This document shows positions 52,230 to 61,147 of a stretch of 64,000 nucleotides of DNA, in pieces (positions within the stretch are counted from its first letter, which is position 1; every line of letters begins with the position of its first letter). The position numbers were made by a program, and so were the translations under genes. The notes beneath the pieces were generated by a model, which worked only from the letters and a program-made list of their open reading frames with translations, did not search any database and was not told the DNA's origin. The DNA is from Bdellovibrio sp. NC01 (GTDB lineage: Bacteria; Bdellovibrionota; Bdellovibrionia; Bdellovibrionales; Bdellovibrionaceae). The DNA is taken from assembly GCF_006874625.1 (NCBI RefSeq), contig NZ_CP030034.1:3224001-3288000 (forward strand). Direction: 5' to 3'.

Positions 52230-52832
52230 ATGAAACGCCTAGTATTTTTCATTTTTGCGCTTTTCGTTGCAGCCTGCGGTAGCAATGGTGGCGGCGGTGG
52301 TAACACCACTGTGGCGGTCACTCCAACAGACATGCGTTGTATTAACGGCTCAGCGACTTGTAATACGACTGCGTACGGTAACTACGCGGGTTGGACAACA
52401 TACTCGATGCCTTACGGTAACACCGTTTACAACTACACAAACTATTTCAATCAATATGGTTTCTGCGGATGTCCTTCGGGATATTCTCCATCGTATAACG
52501 GAACGATGGGTCTTGGTTGCATCAGCAATCAATTCTTGCAACCCGTTTATAACTACGCGGTGTTCATGGTTTTCGGCGCCGGCAGTTATACATCTTGGGG
52601 CGGTGGTGGTGCGACTATCAACATCCCTCAAGTTTCAAATATTCCTGGTTCACCGAACACAGGAACTTGCGCACGCAACGTAACTCAAAGCTGTCTACTT
52701 GATCAGGCGAACTCTTGCGGTGTCGGGGCGACTTGCCGCCAAGTGATCGGCGGATCAAATTTGGGAGTCTGTACAAATCCCTATCAGACTTACAACAACA
52801 CTGGCTGGGGTTACGGTTACTATCGTTGGTAA
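52230..52832 (+). CDS. Cysteine-rich, Tyr/Asn/Gly-rich lipoprotein
   Basis: A 200-residue lipoprotein. ATG 52230 has GGAGG 5 bases upstream and gives the signal MKRLVFFIFALFVAAC (lipobox VAAC). A poly-Gly linker follows. The mature protein is unusually rich in Tyr, Asn, Gly and Thr and has ten cysteines besides the lipidated one, a number suited to five disulfides. The C-terminal spacing (CARN...CLLD...C-x5-C...GVCTN) resembles small disulfide-rich repeats in secreted proteins. No family is certain. Likely a surface-exposed, disulfide-stabilised protein. Confidence 0.72.
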   Translation: MKRLVFFIFALFVAACGSNGGGGGNTTVAVTPTDMRCINGSATCNTTAYGNYAGWTTYSMPYGNTVYNYTNYFNQYGFCGCPSGYSPSYNGTMGLGCISNQFLQPVYNYAVFMVFGAGSYTSWGGGGATINIPQVSNIPGSPNTGTCARNVTQSCLLDQANSCGVGATCRQVIGGSNLGVCTNPYQTYNNTGWGYGYYRW

Positions 52833-52835
52833 ATC

Positions 52836-52924
52836 GAGAAGAGCGGCAGCTTCTCACCGGTTTTTACCGGTCTAATATGCCGCATTATCCTGGGCCCTCG
52901 AGAGGTAAAAACCACCGAGGGCCC
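52836..52924. terminator. Three successive hairpins, last terminator-like
   Basis: GAGAAG/CTTCTC (52836-52855), ACCGGT-TTTT-ACCGGT (52856-52871) and GGGCCCTCG/CGAGGGCCC (52892-52924) follow the cysteine-rich lipoprotein stop. The third has a 9-bp GC-rich stem and a T-rich tail (TTTCCTTTTT), so it is the likely terminator. Confidence 0.75.
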
Positions 52925-53073
52925 TTTCCTTTTTCCGAGCCATCCCCACCTAAAGACTGACGCACTTTGCAATCCCTCAAACGCGGCTTCTATGGGGCGT
53001 TTTAGCTTTATTTCTTCCTGGTTTCGCGAGATAAAATTGGAGTCTTTTACCTCGTAAAAACTAGGAGAGTTTT

Positions 53074-55113
53074 ATGACTTCTAACAATCCCTTACTGACG
53101 AAGTCCTTAGCAAAAGATGAGGCCGTTCCTTTCGATAAAATCAAAGTTTCGGACTATCTTCCAGCCGTCGACGAGTCGATCCAAATTGCACAAGCAAACA
53201 TCGCAAAAATCAAAGCTGATAAAACACCAGCAAACTTCGACAACACCATTGTTGCTCTTGAAGCGGCGGCAGAGTTGGCTGAAAAAATCGGTTTGATCTA
53301 TGGCAACATGGAAACGGCAAATGCCGATGAAGCGTTGCAAGCTTTGGCGCAAGAAATCTATCCAAAGTTCACAGCCCTTTCTTCAGACATCTCGTTGGAC
53401 CCGGTGATTTTCCAACGCGTGAAAGCGGTTTATGATTCGCGCGCTTCTTTGACTTTAACTAAAGAGCAATCTCGTTTGCTTGAAAAAACTTATTTGTCGT
53501 TCGCACGTAACGGCGCTTTGTTGAACGAACAAGACAAAGAAAAACTTCGTCAAATCGACCAAGAGCTTTCAGTGCTTGGACCAAAATATTCTGAAAACGT
53601 TTTGAAAGCGACAAACGCTTTTGAAATGTACTTGGATAAAAAAGAAGACGTTGCCGGAATCCCTGAAGGCATTCTTGAAGGTGCCGCGGCGGCTGCGGAA
53701 GCAAAAGGCAAAAAAGGCCAATGGCTTTTCAATTTGCAAACGCCTTCGTACTTGCCGTTCATGACTTATGCACAAAATCGCGCTCTTCGTGAGAAAATGT
53801 GGAAAGCTTACGCGTCTCGCGCTTTCAAAGGCGAATTCGACAATCAAGAGATCGTAAAGAAAATTGTAACTCTACGTTCGCAACGTGCAAAAATTTTGAA
53901 TTTCAAAACGCATGCTGATTTCGTATTGGCAGAACGTATGGCGCAAACGCCGCAAACGGTATTCGATTTCTTACGCAAACTTTTGACGGCTTCTAAAGAG
54001 GCCGGCAAACGTGATGTGAAAGAAGTTGCTGACTTCGCGAAGAAGACTGACGGTTTGAATGAAATCATGCCGTGGGATTTCGCGTTCTATTCTGAAAAAT
54101 TGAAAGAAGAAAAATACGCTTTCAATGAAGAAGATCTTCGTCCTTACTTCAAACTTGAAAACGTTGTTGACGGTGTCTTCGCGCACGCAAAACAACTTTA
54201 CGGTTTGACGTTCAAAGAAAACAAAGACATCCCCGTTTATCACCCAGAAGTAAAAGCTTACGAAGTTTTCGAAGAAAAATCCGGCAAGTACATGGGCTTG
54301 TTCTACACGGACTACTTCCCGCGCGAGACAAAAAAAGGTGGCGCATGGATGACGTTGTTCCGCAATCAAGGCTTGAGCGACGGAACTTTAAAACGTCCTC
54401 ACGTCAGCATTGTTTGTAACTTCACGAAACCAACTCCGACAAAACCGTCGCTTTTGACTTACGATGAAGTGCGCACTTTGTTCCATGAATTCGGCCATGC
54501 TTTGCACGGTATGCTGTCAGACGTGACTTACCAATCATTAAGCGGTCCAAACGTGTATTGGGATTTCGTAGAACTTCCATCACAAATTATGGAAAACTGG
54601 GTTGGCGAAAAAGAAGGTTTGGATTTGTTCGCTCGTCATTACGAAACGAACGAAGCAATGCCGGCTGATTTGATCAAAAAATTAAAAGCGTCACAAAAAT
54701 TCCAAGCAGGTTACATGTCTTGCCGTCAGATCCAATTCGGTTTGATGGATATGGCATGGCACACGGCGGAGCCAACAGCGATTCATAATGTGGATTCCTT
54801 CGAAGAAGAGGCCACTGCCGAAACTCGTCTGTTCCCTAAAATCGAAGGCGCAAATACTTCAGTTAGCTTTAGCCACATCTTTGCTGGCGGTTACTCTGCA
54901 GGTTATTATTCTTACAAATGGGCTGAAGTTCTAGATGCCGATGCATTCGAGTACTTCATGGAAAAAGGTTTGTTCAACCCTGAAGTCGCTACGAAGTTCA
55001 AAGAGAACATCTTAAGCCGTGGCGGTACTGAACATCCGATGGAATTGTACAAACGCTTCCGCGGACGCGAACCAGATCCACAAGCTTTGCTAAGAAGAGA
55101 TGGATTGATTTAA
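53074..55113 (+). CDS. M3-family oligopeptidase (oligopeptidase A/PrlC type)
   Basis: A 679-residue cytosolic zinc peptidase. The HExxH site is FHEFGHALHG near residue 472 and the downstream Glu lies in SYLWD-type region WDFVELPSQIMENW. No signal peptide is present. M3 enzymes cut oligopeptides of about 6-20 residues, and OpdA/PrlC also degrades signal peptides. A strong AGGAGAG ribosome-binding site lies upstream; a TAAAAT -10-like box is at 53032-53037. It overlaps nadK by one base (TAATG). Confidence 0.9.
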   Translation: MTSNNPLLTKSLAKDEAVPFDKIKVSDYLPAVDESIQIAQANIAKIKADKTPANFDNTIVALEAAAELAEKIGLIYGNMETANADEALQALAQEIYPKFTALSSDISLDPVIFQRVKAVYDSRASLTLTKEQSRLLEKTYLSFARNGALLNEQDKEKLRQIDQELSVLGPKYSENVLKATNAFEMYLDKKEDVAGIPEGILEGAAAAAEAKGKKGQWLFNLQTPSYLPFMTYAQNRALREKMWKAYASRAFKGEFDNQEIVKKIVTLRSQRAKILNFKTHADFVLAERMAQTPQTVFDFLRKLLTASKEAGKRDVKEVADFAKKTDGLNEIMPWDFAFYSEKLKEEKYAFNEEDLRPYFKLENVVDGVFAHAKQLYGLTFKENKDIPVYHPEVKAYEVFEEKSGKYMGLFYTDYFPRETKKGGAWMTLFRNQGLSDGTLKRPHVSIVCNFTKPTPTKPSLLTYDEVRTLFHEFGHALHGMLSDVTYQSLSGPNVYWDFVELPSQIMENWVGEKEGLDLFARHYETNEAMPADLIKKLKASQKFQAGYMSCRQIQFGLMDMAWHTAEPTAIHNVDSFEEEATAETRLFPKIEGANTSVSFSHIFAGGYSAGYYSYKWAEVLDADAFEYFMEKGLFNPEVATKFKENILSRGGTEHPMELYKRFRGREPDPQALLRRDGLI

Positions 55114-56027
55114 TGGCAAAGACCGAGCAAAGAAACACGAGCCAAGGAAACACCAGACTGACACTTGCCGACAGCGGAGGCATCGCTTTGGTTTACCGTC
55201 TTGAAACGGACAAAGCCGTCAGCCTTGCTAAAAAAGTGGCCGAGCACTTGAAAGACAAGGGCTATGAGGTTTTCACAGGTCCTGATCAAAAGCTGATTCC
55301 CGGAACGAAAGCCGCAAAAACGAAAAAGCAATTGGATGCTTTGAAATTGGTGATCGTTCTTGGCGGTGACGGTACGTACTTGCGTGCCGTGCGTTTGATG
55401 GAAGGCCGTAGTGTTCCGATTCTTGGTTTCAATATGGGCTCATTGGGCTTTTTAACAGCTCACCCATCGGACACGGCTTTCAAAGTTATCGATGATGCTT
55501 TGTCAGGCAAGATGGAATTGCGCCCACGTTCAATGATCTTTGCTAAAATTCTGCGTAAAGGAAAAAGCCGCGGCGAATTCCATGCGTTGAATGATATGGT
55601 GATTGAAAGAGGCTCGAATTCTCAATTAATCAACACCGCTATTTATTCTGATAAGTTTTTAGTAAGTGAAGTGAAGGCCGATGGTTTCATCGTTTCAAGT
55701 CCTTCTGGCTCGACAGCTTATAACTTGGCTGCTGGCGGCCCGATCCTACACCCGGAAAGTCCGGTGTTTGTAGTGACGGCTGTGGCTCCGCACAGTTTGA
55801 CTTCGCGCCCGCTTATCGTTCCTGACCGCAGTACTTTGTCTTTCAAATTGGATGGAAAGACAGTGAAAGCGCACTTCATCGTTGACGGTCAGAAGGCCAC
55901 AGAGCTTTCTGCTGATGACGAGGTTGTGATTACTCGCTCTTGCTATGACCATTGGATGGTTCGCCAAGTAGATCATAATTACTTCACCCTTTTGCGTGAC
56001 AAATTGAAATTCGGTGATCGGAGCTAA
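55113..56027 (+). CDS. nadK: NAD kinase
   Basis: A 304-residue ATP-NAD kinase producing NADP. The GGDGTYLRAVRL motif near residue 88 is the diacylglycerol-kinase-like GGDGT signature; GFNMGSLGFL and SSPSGSTAYNLAAGGPILHP are the NAD-binding and active-site regions. The N-terminal 20 residues are polar and probably disordered. It is co-translated with the M3 peptidase (ATG in TAATG) and is followed 2 bases later by recN, as in many bacteria where nadK and recN are adjacent. Confidence 0.94.
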   Translation: MAKTEQRNTSQGNTRLTLADSGGIALVYRLETDKAVSLAKKVAEHLKDKGYEVFTGPDQKLIPGTKAAKTKKQLDALKLVIVLGGDGTYLRAVRLMEGRSVPILGFNMGSLGFLTAHPSDTAFKVIDDALSGKMELRPRSMIFAKILRKGKSRGEFHALNDMVIERGSNSQLINTAIYSDKFLVSEVKADGFIVSSPSGSTAYNLAAGGPILHPESPVFVVTAVAPHSLTSRPLIVPDRSTLSFKLDGKTVKAHFIVDGQKATELSADDEVVITRSCYDHWMVRQVDHNYFTLLRDKLKFGDRS

Positions 56028-56029
56028 CC

Positions 56030-57724
56030 ATGTTGCTAGAGCTTAAAGTTTCTAATTTCGCAATTATCGAAAACCTGCACATCACTTTCAAAGATGGCTT
56101 GAACATTCTTTCTGGTGAAACGGGTGCCGGTAAATCTGTGCTTTTAAAAAGCTTGTCGTTATTGATGGGCGGAAAAGGTTCTTCCGATACAATTCGTACG
56201 GGAGCTTCTGTCGCAACAATCGAAGGCTCTTTCGATCTTAGCAAACGTCCCGACGTTTTAGCTGCGTTGAAAGACATGGGCATTGAAGTCGATGAAGATC
56301 TTTTGATCGTTCGCCGTGTCCTAAGCGCCGGTGATAAATCTAAAATCTATTTGAACGGTTCATTAAGCACGGTTGGTGGTTTGCGTGACGTTGTGGCTCC
56401 CCTGGTGGAACTTGCGGGTCATTCGGCACCATTGATTGAAATGACAGGCCAACATGAAAACCGCAACTTGATGTCGAAAGCTTATCACATGGATTTGCTC
56501 GACCAGTATGCGGGCACCTGGGATAAGCGTTTGCTTTTCACTGAAAAGTACAACCGCTACCACGCGATCTTTGAAGAGATCAAAAAGTTGGAAAGCGATG
56601 CCAAACAAAAAGCGCAACGTCTTGATTTCTTGATCTATCAACGTGACGAAATCACGGCGTTGGATTTGTCACCGGGCGAAGATCACGAATTAGAAGTTGA
56701 AGTAAAGAAATTGAAGAACTCTTCACGCATTGGTTCTTTCGTAGACCAAGCGGAAGCAGCGCTTTACACAGACGACGATTCAGCAATCAGCCGTTTAAAC
56801 GCGATTTTGAAAAAAGGTATGGAGCTTTCAAACCTTGATCCACAAATCGCAGCCAAACTTGAAAACCTGGAACAAGCAAAAACGCTGATTGATGAAAGCA
56901 TCTATGAACTTCGTCAATACGCTTCGAAGATCGACGCCGATCCACAACGTCTTGAAGAAATGGAAAGCCGTTTAAGCGATTTGCGTAAGCTGCAAAAGAA
57001 ATACGGCACAAGCGTTGATGATATCTTGAAAGCTTTGATGGAGATGGAAATTGAAATCTCTAACTTACAAAATTCAGATGTTAAAATCGACTCTTTGAAA
57101 AAAGAATCGGCTGTTCTTTTGAAAGAGCTTGAAACATTGGGTGCAGACCTTCACAAACGTCGCTTGAAAGGTGCCGATCTTTTGGCTGACAGTGTGAATG
57201 CAGAATTGGCCGAATTGAATATGAAAGGTGTGACGTTCCACGTACACATCGAAAAAATGACAGCGCTTGCTCCTACGGGCATGAGCGATGTCGAATTCTT
57301 GTCACAAACTTCTGCGAAAGACATGAAACGACCACTTGCGAAGTTTGCTTCCGGTGGTGAATTGTCTCGTATCTTATTGTCATTGAAACGTGTTGTCGGT
57401 TCGAGCAACCAACCGCGCACTTATTTGTTCGACGAAGTTGATACGGGCGTTTCGGGTGAAACGGCTGAAAAAGTAGGTCGTAAATTGAAGACGATTGCTA
57501 AAGGACAGCAAGTTATTTGCGTGACTCACCTTCCGCAAGTAGCTGCCTTCGGTGATATCCACTTCTTTATCCAAAAATCTCCGCAGAAAGATTCTGTGGC
57601 GATGCTTGTGTCAGAACTCAAACAAAAAGATCGTATTCAAGAGATTGCTCGTCTTATCAGTGGCGAGAAAATTTCAAAAACATCGCTTGCTCACGCTGAA
57701 CAGCTCTTGGTGGAAGCGAAGTAG
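56030..57724 (+). CDS. recN: DNA repair protein RecN
   Basis: A 564-residue SMC-like ATPase. Walker A GETGAGKSVLLKSL near residues 28-41, a long coiled coil in the middle, and C-terminal signature FASGGELSRILL and Walker B TYLFDEVDTGVSG. It acts in double-strand break repair with RecA, fitting with AddAB in the same window. GGAG 7 bases upstream gives the start, two bases after nadK. Confidence 0.94.
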   Translation: MLLELKVSNFAIIENLHITFKDGLNILSGETGAGKSVLLKSLSLLMGGKGSSDTIRTGASVATIEGSFDLSKRPDVLAALKDMGIEVDEDLLIVRRVLSAGDKSKIYLNGSLSTVGGLRDVVAPLVELAGHSAPLIEMTGQHENRNLMSKAYHMDLLDQYAGTWDKRLLFTEKYNRYHAIFEEIKKLESDAKQKAQRLDFLIYQRDEITALDLSPGEDHELEVEVKKLKNSSRIGSFVDQAEAALYTDDDSAISRLNAILKKGMELSNLDPQIAAKLENLEQAKTLIDESIYELRQYASKIDADPQRLEEMESRLSDLRKLQKKYGTSVDDILKALMEMEIEISNLQNSDVKIDSLKKESAVLLKELETLGADLHKRRLKGADLLADSVNAELAELNMKGVTFHVHIEKMTALAPTGMSDVEFLSQTSAKDMKRPLAKFASGGELSRILLSLKRVVGSSNQPRTYLFDEVDTGVSGETAEKVGRKLKTIAKGQQVICVTHLPQVAAFGDIHFFIQKSPQKDSVAMLVSELKQKDRIQEIARLISGEKISKTSLAHAEQLLVEAK

Positions 57725-57757
57725 TCGCAGTCTAGTCTTTTAAATAATTGTAAGTCG

Positions 57758-57809
57758 AAGCCTCCTTATTTTGACCTTAAGCTAAGGTTATGAATAAGGA
57801 GGCTTTTTT
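57758..57809 (+). terminator. recN terminator that also contains the next gene's ribosome-binding site
   Basis: AAGCCTCCTTATT (57758-57770) pairs perfectly with AATAAGGAGGCTT (57793-57805), with an inner ACCTTA/TAAGGT hairpin (57774-57788), then six Ts. AAGGAGG (57796-57802) is the ribosome-binding site for ATG 57810 and is in the 3' arm. Confidence 0.88.
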
Positions 57810-58748
57810 ATGATCTTCGTCATGGGAGCAACTGGGCATATTGGTTCAAAGATCGTGACTCATCTTTTGGCGAATGGACAAGAGGTTCGCTGTCTTGCCC
57901 GTCATTTCCCCGATAAAGATGCATATGAAGGTGCAGAGCTGATCGAAGGCGACGCCAACAGCGTGGCCACGGTCACAGATTGCATGAGGCATTGTACGGC
58001 CGCATTCACGATGATCCCTCCTAACATGAAGGCGCACGAGATGCGTTTTTCCCAAAACAAAATCGGTGAAGTCATCGGCGAAGCTATTGAAGAGTCTGGC
58101 ATTCGCAAAGTCGTCAACTTAAGTTCATACGGGGCCGATTTAAACGCTGGCACCGGTCCCATCCTGGCGTTGCATGATCAAGAACTGCGTTTGAATGAAC
58201 TCGATGCTGATATCGTTCATCTTCGTCCCGTTTCGTTCATGGAAAACTTATTGGCGGGAATTCCTGCGATGGTTTCAATGAATCGCTATTATGGAATTCC
58301 TTCAGGTGAAACACCGATTGATCTGATTGCGACTCGTGATATTGCAGCGCGGGCGGCGTTCTTACTTATCAATCCAACGTTCAAAGGTCACACAGTTGAA
58401 TACCTATTAGGCGAGCGCACTTTGACCTACAACGAAGTGATTCGCGCGTTGGGAGAAGCCGTTGAAAAGCCTGATATGGAATATATGGAAGCCCCCGAAC
58501 AAGAAATTTATAATTATCTTGTCGGCGCCGGCATGAGTGAAGATGTTGCCAACAATTTAGTAGAATTAGATCGCGCGATTGCCAATGGAACTATTCACGC
58601 GACAGTCACACGCGATAAGTTAAATACAACGGCGACTTCGATTGAAGACTTCGCTCGTACAACATTTAAGAACGCCTATCAGGCTGCGATGGAAAAAGAT
58701 CGTATGCATCGTACAATCTCTTATCCACCTGATGAAGCGCGTATGTAG
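57810..58748 (+). CDS. NmrA-family NAD(P)-binding protein
   Basis: A 312-residue cytosolic atypical SDR. The Rossmann motif GATGHIGSK is at residues 6-14, LARHFPDKDAYEGAELIEGD follows, and VNLSSYGAD with LHDQELRLNEL is typical of NmrA-like quinone or isoflavone-type reductases. It has no classical Tyr-x3-Lys catalytic pair, so it may be an NADP sensor or reductase. Its ribosome-binding site is sequestered in the recN terminator. A TTGACC (57771-57776) and a poor ATAAGG (57794-57799) spaced 17 bases could form a promoter that bypasses the hairpin. Confidence 0.82.
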   Translation: MIFVMGATGHIGSKIVTHLLANGQEVRCLARHFPDKDAYEGAELIEGDANSVATVTDCMRHCTAAFTMIPPNMKAHEMRFSQNKIGEVIGEAIEESGIRKVVNLSSYGADLNAGTGPILALHDQELRLNELDADIVHLRPVSFMENLLAGIPAMVSMNRYYGIPSGETPIDLIATRDIAARAAFLLINPTFKGHTVEYLLGERTLTYNEVIRALGEAVEKPDMEYMEAPEQEIYNYLVGAGMSEDVANNLVELDRAIANGTIHATVTRDKLNTTATSIEDFARTTFKNAYQAAMEKDRMHRTISYPPDEARM

Positions 58749-59747
58749 CTATCTGATTTTAAAAACTTTCAAGAGCATTGCTAGGCTTGGGAAGATAAGT
58801 ACACTTCCCACTAGCAATGCGATCGTTAATTGTGTCAAGGTCGCAGCCGGTGCCGCAGCTTGATAGAACGTGATCGCGCCTTGTTTTGTGATCACCGCAT
58901 TCGGTGCTTCCGCAACATACCAGCCTAACAGAATCAAACTTGCTTGGGCAGCGGCGATGATTCTTACGATCAATGATTTACTTCTTCTAACAAAGTACCA
59001 CAACGCAAAGAATGCCGCCGTGGCCATTCCCAGAATTGCCAAAGCAAACGGATTCGTTAAGAAGTTCAAAAAGAAGCTGGCATTTTCAAGCCAGGAAGCG
59101 AAGAACACCAAACCACCGGTTGCGATGACCGCGATGTTGAAGTAATAACCGCGCTTCCAGAATAGTTTCTTTAACTCCGGATCTTTGGTTTCACCCACCA
59201 AATACACACTGGCTAGAAAACCAAATATACTGACGGTGAAAAATCCCATCATCAACGGCAACCAGCCCCACCAGCTATGGATATACGCTTCGACGAAATC
59301 ACGTGTTTCCATATTAATAGTGCCGCGACCCAGGCTGCCCGCAATGATTCCGATCCACATCGCACTCCAAAGACTGGAAATACCGAAGAGGCGCGAATAA
59401 ATCTTCTGCGATTTTTCGTCATGAATGGCATCGTAATGACGAAATGTAAAAGCGGTTCCGCGCACGACAATTCCCACAAGCAGTGCGACGACTGGTAAAT
59501 GCAGATAAGTCATGATGGTATTAAAGATTGTGGGAAATGCCATGAACAGAATCACGATCACTAAGATCAGCCACATGTGGTTCGCTTCCCACACGGGACC
59601 CATAGCATGATTTATCACTCGACGTTGTTCGTCTTTAAATTTCCCACTGGGCAACAGCTCAAGTATCCCCGCACCGTAATCGGCACCACCTAGGACGACA
59701 TAAAGCAATAATGAGGCTGCGATAAAGAACAGAAGAATTTCAATCAT
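58749..59747 (-). CDS. cydB: Cytochrome bd-type quinol oxidase subunit II
   Basis: A 332-residue membrane subunit with about nine helices, starting MIEILLFFIAASLLLYVVLGGADYGAGILELL, the CydB N-terminal signature (GADYGAG). It is required for assembly of the bd/CIO oxidase with CydA. The start overlaps the cydA stop (ATGA). No cydX-like small gene is evident after it; the convergent NmrA-like gene ends at the next base. Confidence 0.93.
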   Translation of the reverse strand: MIEILLFFIAASLLLYVVLGGADYGAGILELLPSGKFKDEQRRVINHAMGPVWEANHMWLILVIVILFMAFPTIFNTIMTYLHLPVVALLVGIVVRGTAFTFRHYDAIHDEKSQKIYSRLFGISSLWSAMWIGIIAGSLGRGTINMETRDFVEAYIHSWWGWLPLMMGFFTVSIFGFLASVYLVGETKDPELKKLFWKRGYYFNIAVIATGGLVFFASWLENASFFLNFLTNPFALAILGMATAAFFALWYFVRRSKSLIVRIIAAAQASLILLGWYVAEAPNAVITKQGAITFYQAAAPAATLTQLTIALLVGSVLIFPSLAMLLKVFKIR

Positions 59748-61057
59748 GATAACTCCTGCTTCTGTAAATTATTTTGGGCGACTTGCACCTGGCGTTTGAA
59801 CAACCACACAGTGACGGCTGCTAATAACAGATACAACACCAGGAAAAGATAGAAATGGAATTGGACTCCTGGCATGGGGGTTACGGCATCTTTGGTTTTC
59901 ATGATGCCATATATAATCCACGGCTGACGCCCCACTTCTGTCACGACCCATCCGGCTTCCAGAGCTAAAAAGCCCATCGGCGTGAAGATCACTAAAACTT
60001 TTAAGAATGAATCCGGAATTTCACGTTTGGTTTTTACAAAGAAAATATAAAGCGCACCAAACAGTGCCATCAATGTGCCTAAGCCCACCATAATTTGAAA
60101 GGCAAAGTGTACGATTGTAACATTCGGCCATTCTTCGCGTGGGAATTCATTCAGTCCTTTCACTGGTGCCTTGAAATCATCATGCGCTAGCAGACTTAAC
60201 ATTCCAGGAATTTTAATTCCGTATTCAACAGTTTGCTTTTCAACGTCGGGAATGCCGCCGATATAAAGTGGCGCATACGGAGCCGTTTCAAAATGTGCTT
60301 CCATCGCGGCAAGCTTTGCCGGTTGTAAAGTGGCGACACGCTGGGCGGCGAAGTGACCAATCAATGGTTGCACGATGGATGCCGCTGAAGCAAAGATCAG
60401 TGCGATTTGTAAAGCGCGTGCATGAAGTTTCGAAGGACCTTTGCGCAAGATAATCAATGCATGAATACCTGCAACCGCGAAACCGACGGCTTGAATAGCG
60501 GCGACTTGCATATGCACTGATTGATGAAGCCAGGCTTTATTGAACATCGCTTTAACGGGATCAATATTTAACGCTTCTCCGTTCACCCAATCAAAACCTT
60601 GAGGCGCATTCATCCAACTGTTTGCCGCAACAATGAAAATACCAGAAGCAAAACCGCAAATACCGACTGTTAAACCCGACCACCAGTGCACCCACGGTGA
60701 CATGCGCTTCCAACCGTAAAGGAATAAGCCGATGCCGACAGCTTCAAGGAAGAACGCAGTTCCTTCCCAGGAAAAAGGCATGCCGATGATGGGTCCCGCG
60801 TATTTCATGAAGCCTGGCCATAACAAACCTAATTCGAAAGACAGAACGGTTCCCGATACGGCGCCAACGGCGAAGAAAATCGCGACACCTTTCATCCACA
60901 GTTTTGTCAGTTCAAGATCTTCAGGACGTTTGTGTTTTAAAAACAACCAGTGAGCTGCCGCCATAAGAAACGGCATCACCATGCCGATAGCGGCAAAGAT
61001 AATATGAAAGCCAAGAGAAAATGCCATCGTCGAACGCGCGGCAAGTACATCTGTCAT
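59744..61057 (-). CDS. cydA: Cytochrome bd-type quinol oxidase subunit I
   Basis: A 437-residue membrane protein reducing O2 to water with electrons from quinol. The haem ligands are visible: His in FHIIFA near residue 18, the HMQ helix region, and the GRQPW motif near the C-terminus. The chain is shorter than E. coli CydA (522 residues), with a short Q-loop, so it is of the CIO/short-Q-loop kind. A GGAGG ribosome-binding site precedes the ATG. This suits life with low or changing oxygen. Confidence 0.92.
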   Translation of the reverse strand: MTDVLAARSTMAFSLGFHIIFAAIGMVMPFLMAAAHWLFLKHKRPEDLELTKLWMKGVAIFFAVGAVSGTVLSFELGLLWPGFMKYAGPIIGMPFSWEGTAFFLEAVGIGLFLYGWKRMSPWVHWWSGLTVGICGFASGIFIVAANSWMNAPQGFDWVNGEALNIDPVKAMFNKAWLHQSVHMQVAAIQAVGFAVAGIHALIILRKGPSKLHARALQIALIFASAASIVQPLIGHFAAQRVATLQPAKLAAMEAHFETAPYAPLYIGGIPDVEKQTVEYGIKIPGMLSLLAHDDFKAPVKGLNEFPREEWPNVTIVHFAFQIMVGLGTLMALFGALYIFFVKTKREIPDSFLKVLVIFTPMGFLALEAGWVVTEVGRQPWIIYGIMKTKDAVTPMPGVQFHFYLFLVLYLLLAAVTVWLFKRQVQVAQNNLQKQELS

Positions 61058-61111
61058 GACAGACCTCCAAAAATTTCCCCTCTGTTGCTAACATAGACCT
61101 ACTAGGTGGAC

Positions 61112-61141
61112 TTGCATAGAAGCAAATCGTTGCACTATCAT
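61112..61141 (+). promoter_or_regulatory. Promoter for a leaderless S9 peptidase mRNA
   Basis: TTGCAT (61112-61117), 18 bases, TATCAT (61136-61141), ending 6 bases before ATG 61148. No ribosome-binding site is present. A small palindrome ACCTA-C-TAGGT (61097-61107) lies just upstream. Confidence 0.4.
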
Positions 61142-61147
61142 TAACAA

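Noticed and set aside
61097-61107. ACCTA-C-TAGGT as a regulator site for cydAB
   Set aside because: It is only a 5-base arm palindrome, does not match the FNR consensus and could be chance, so it is only mentioned in passing.
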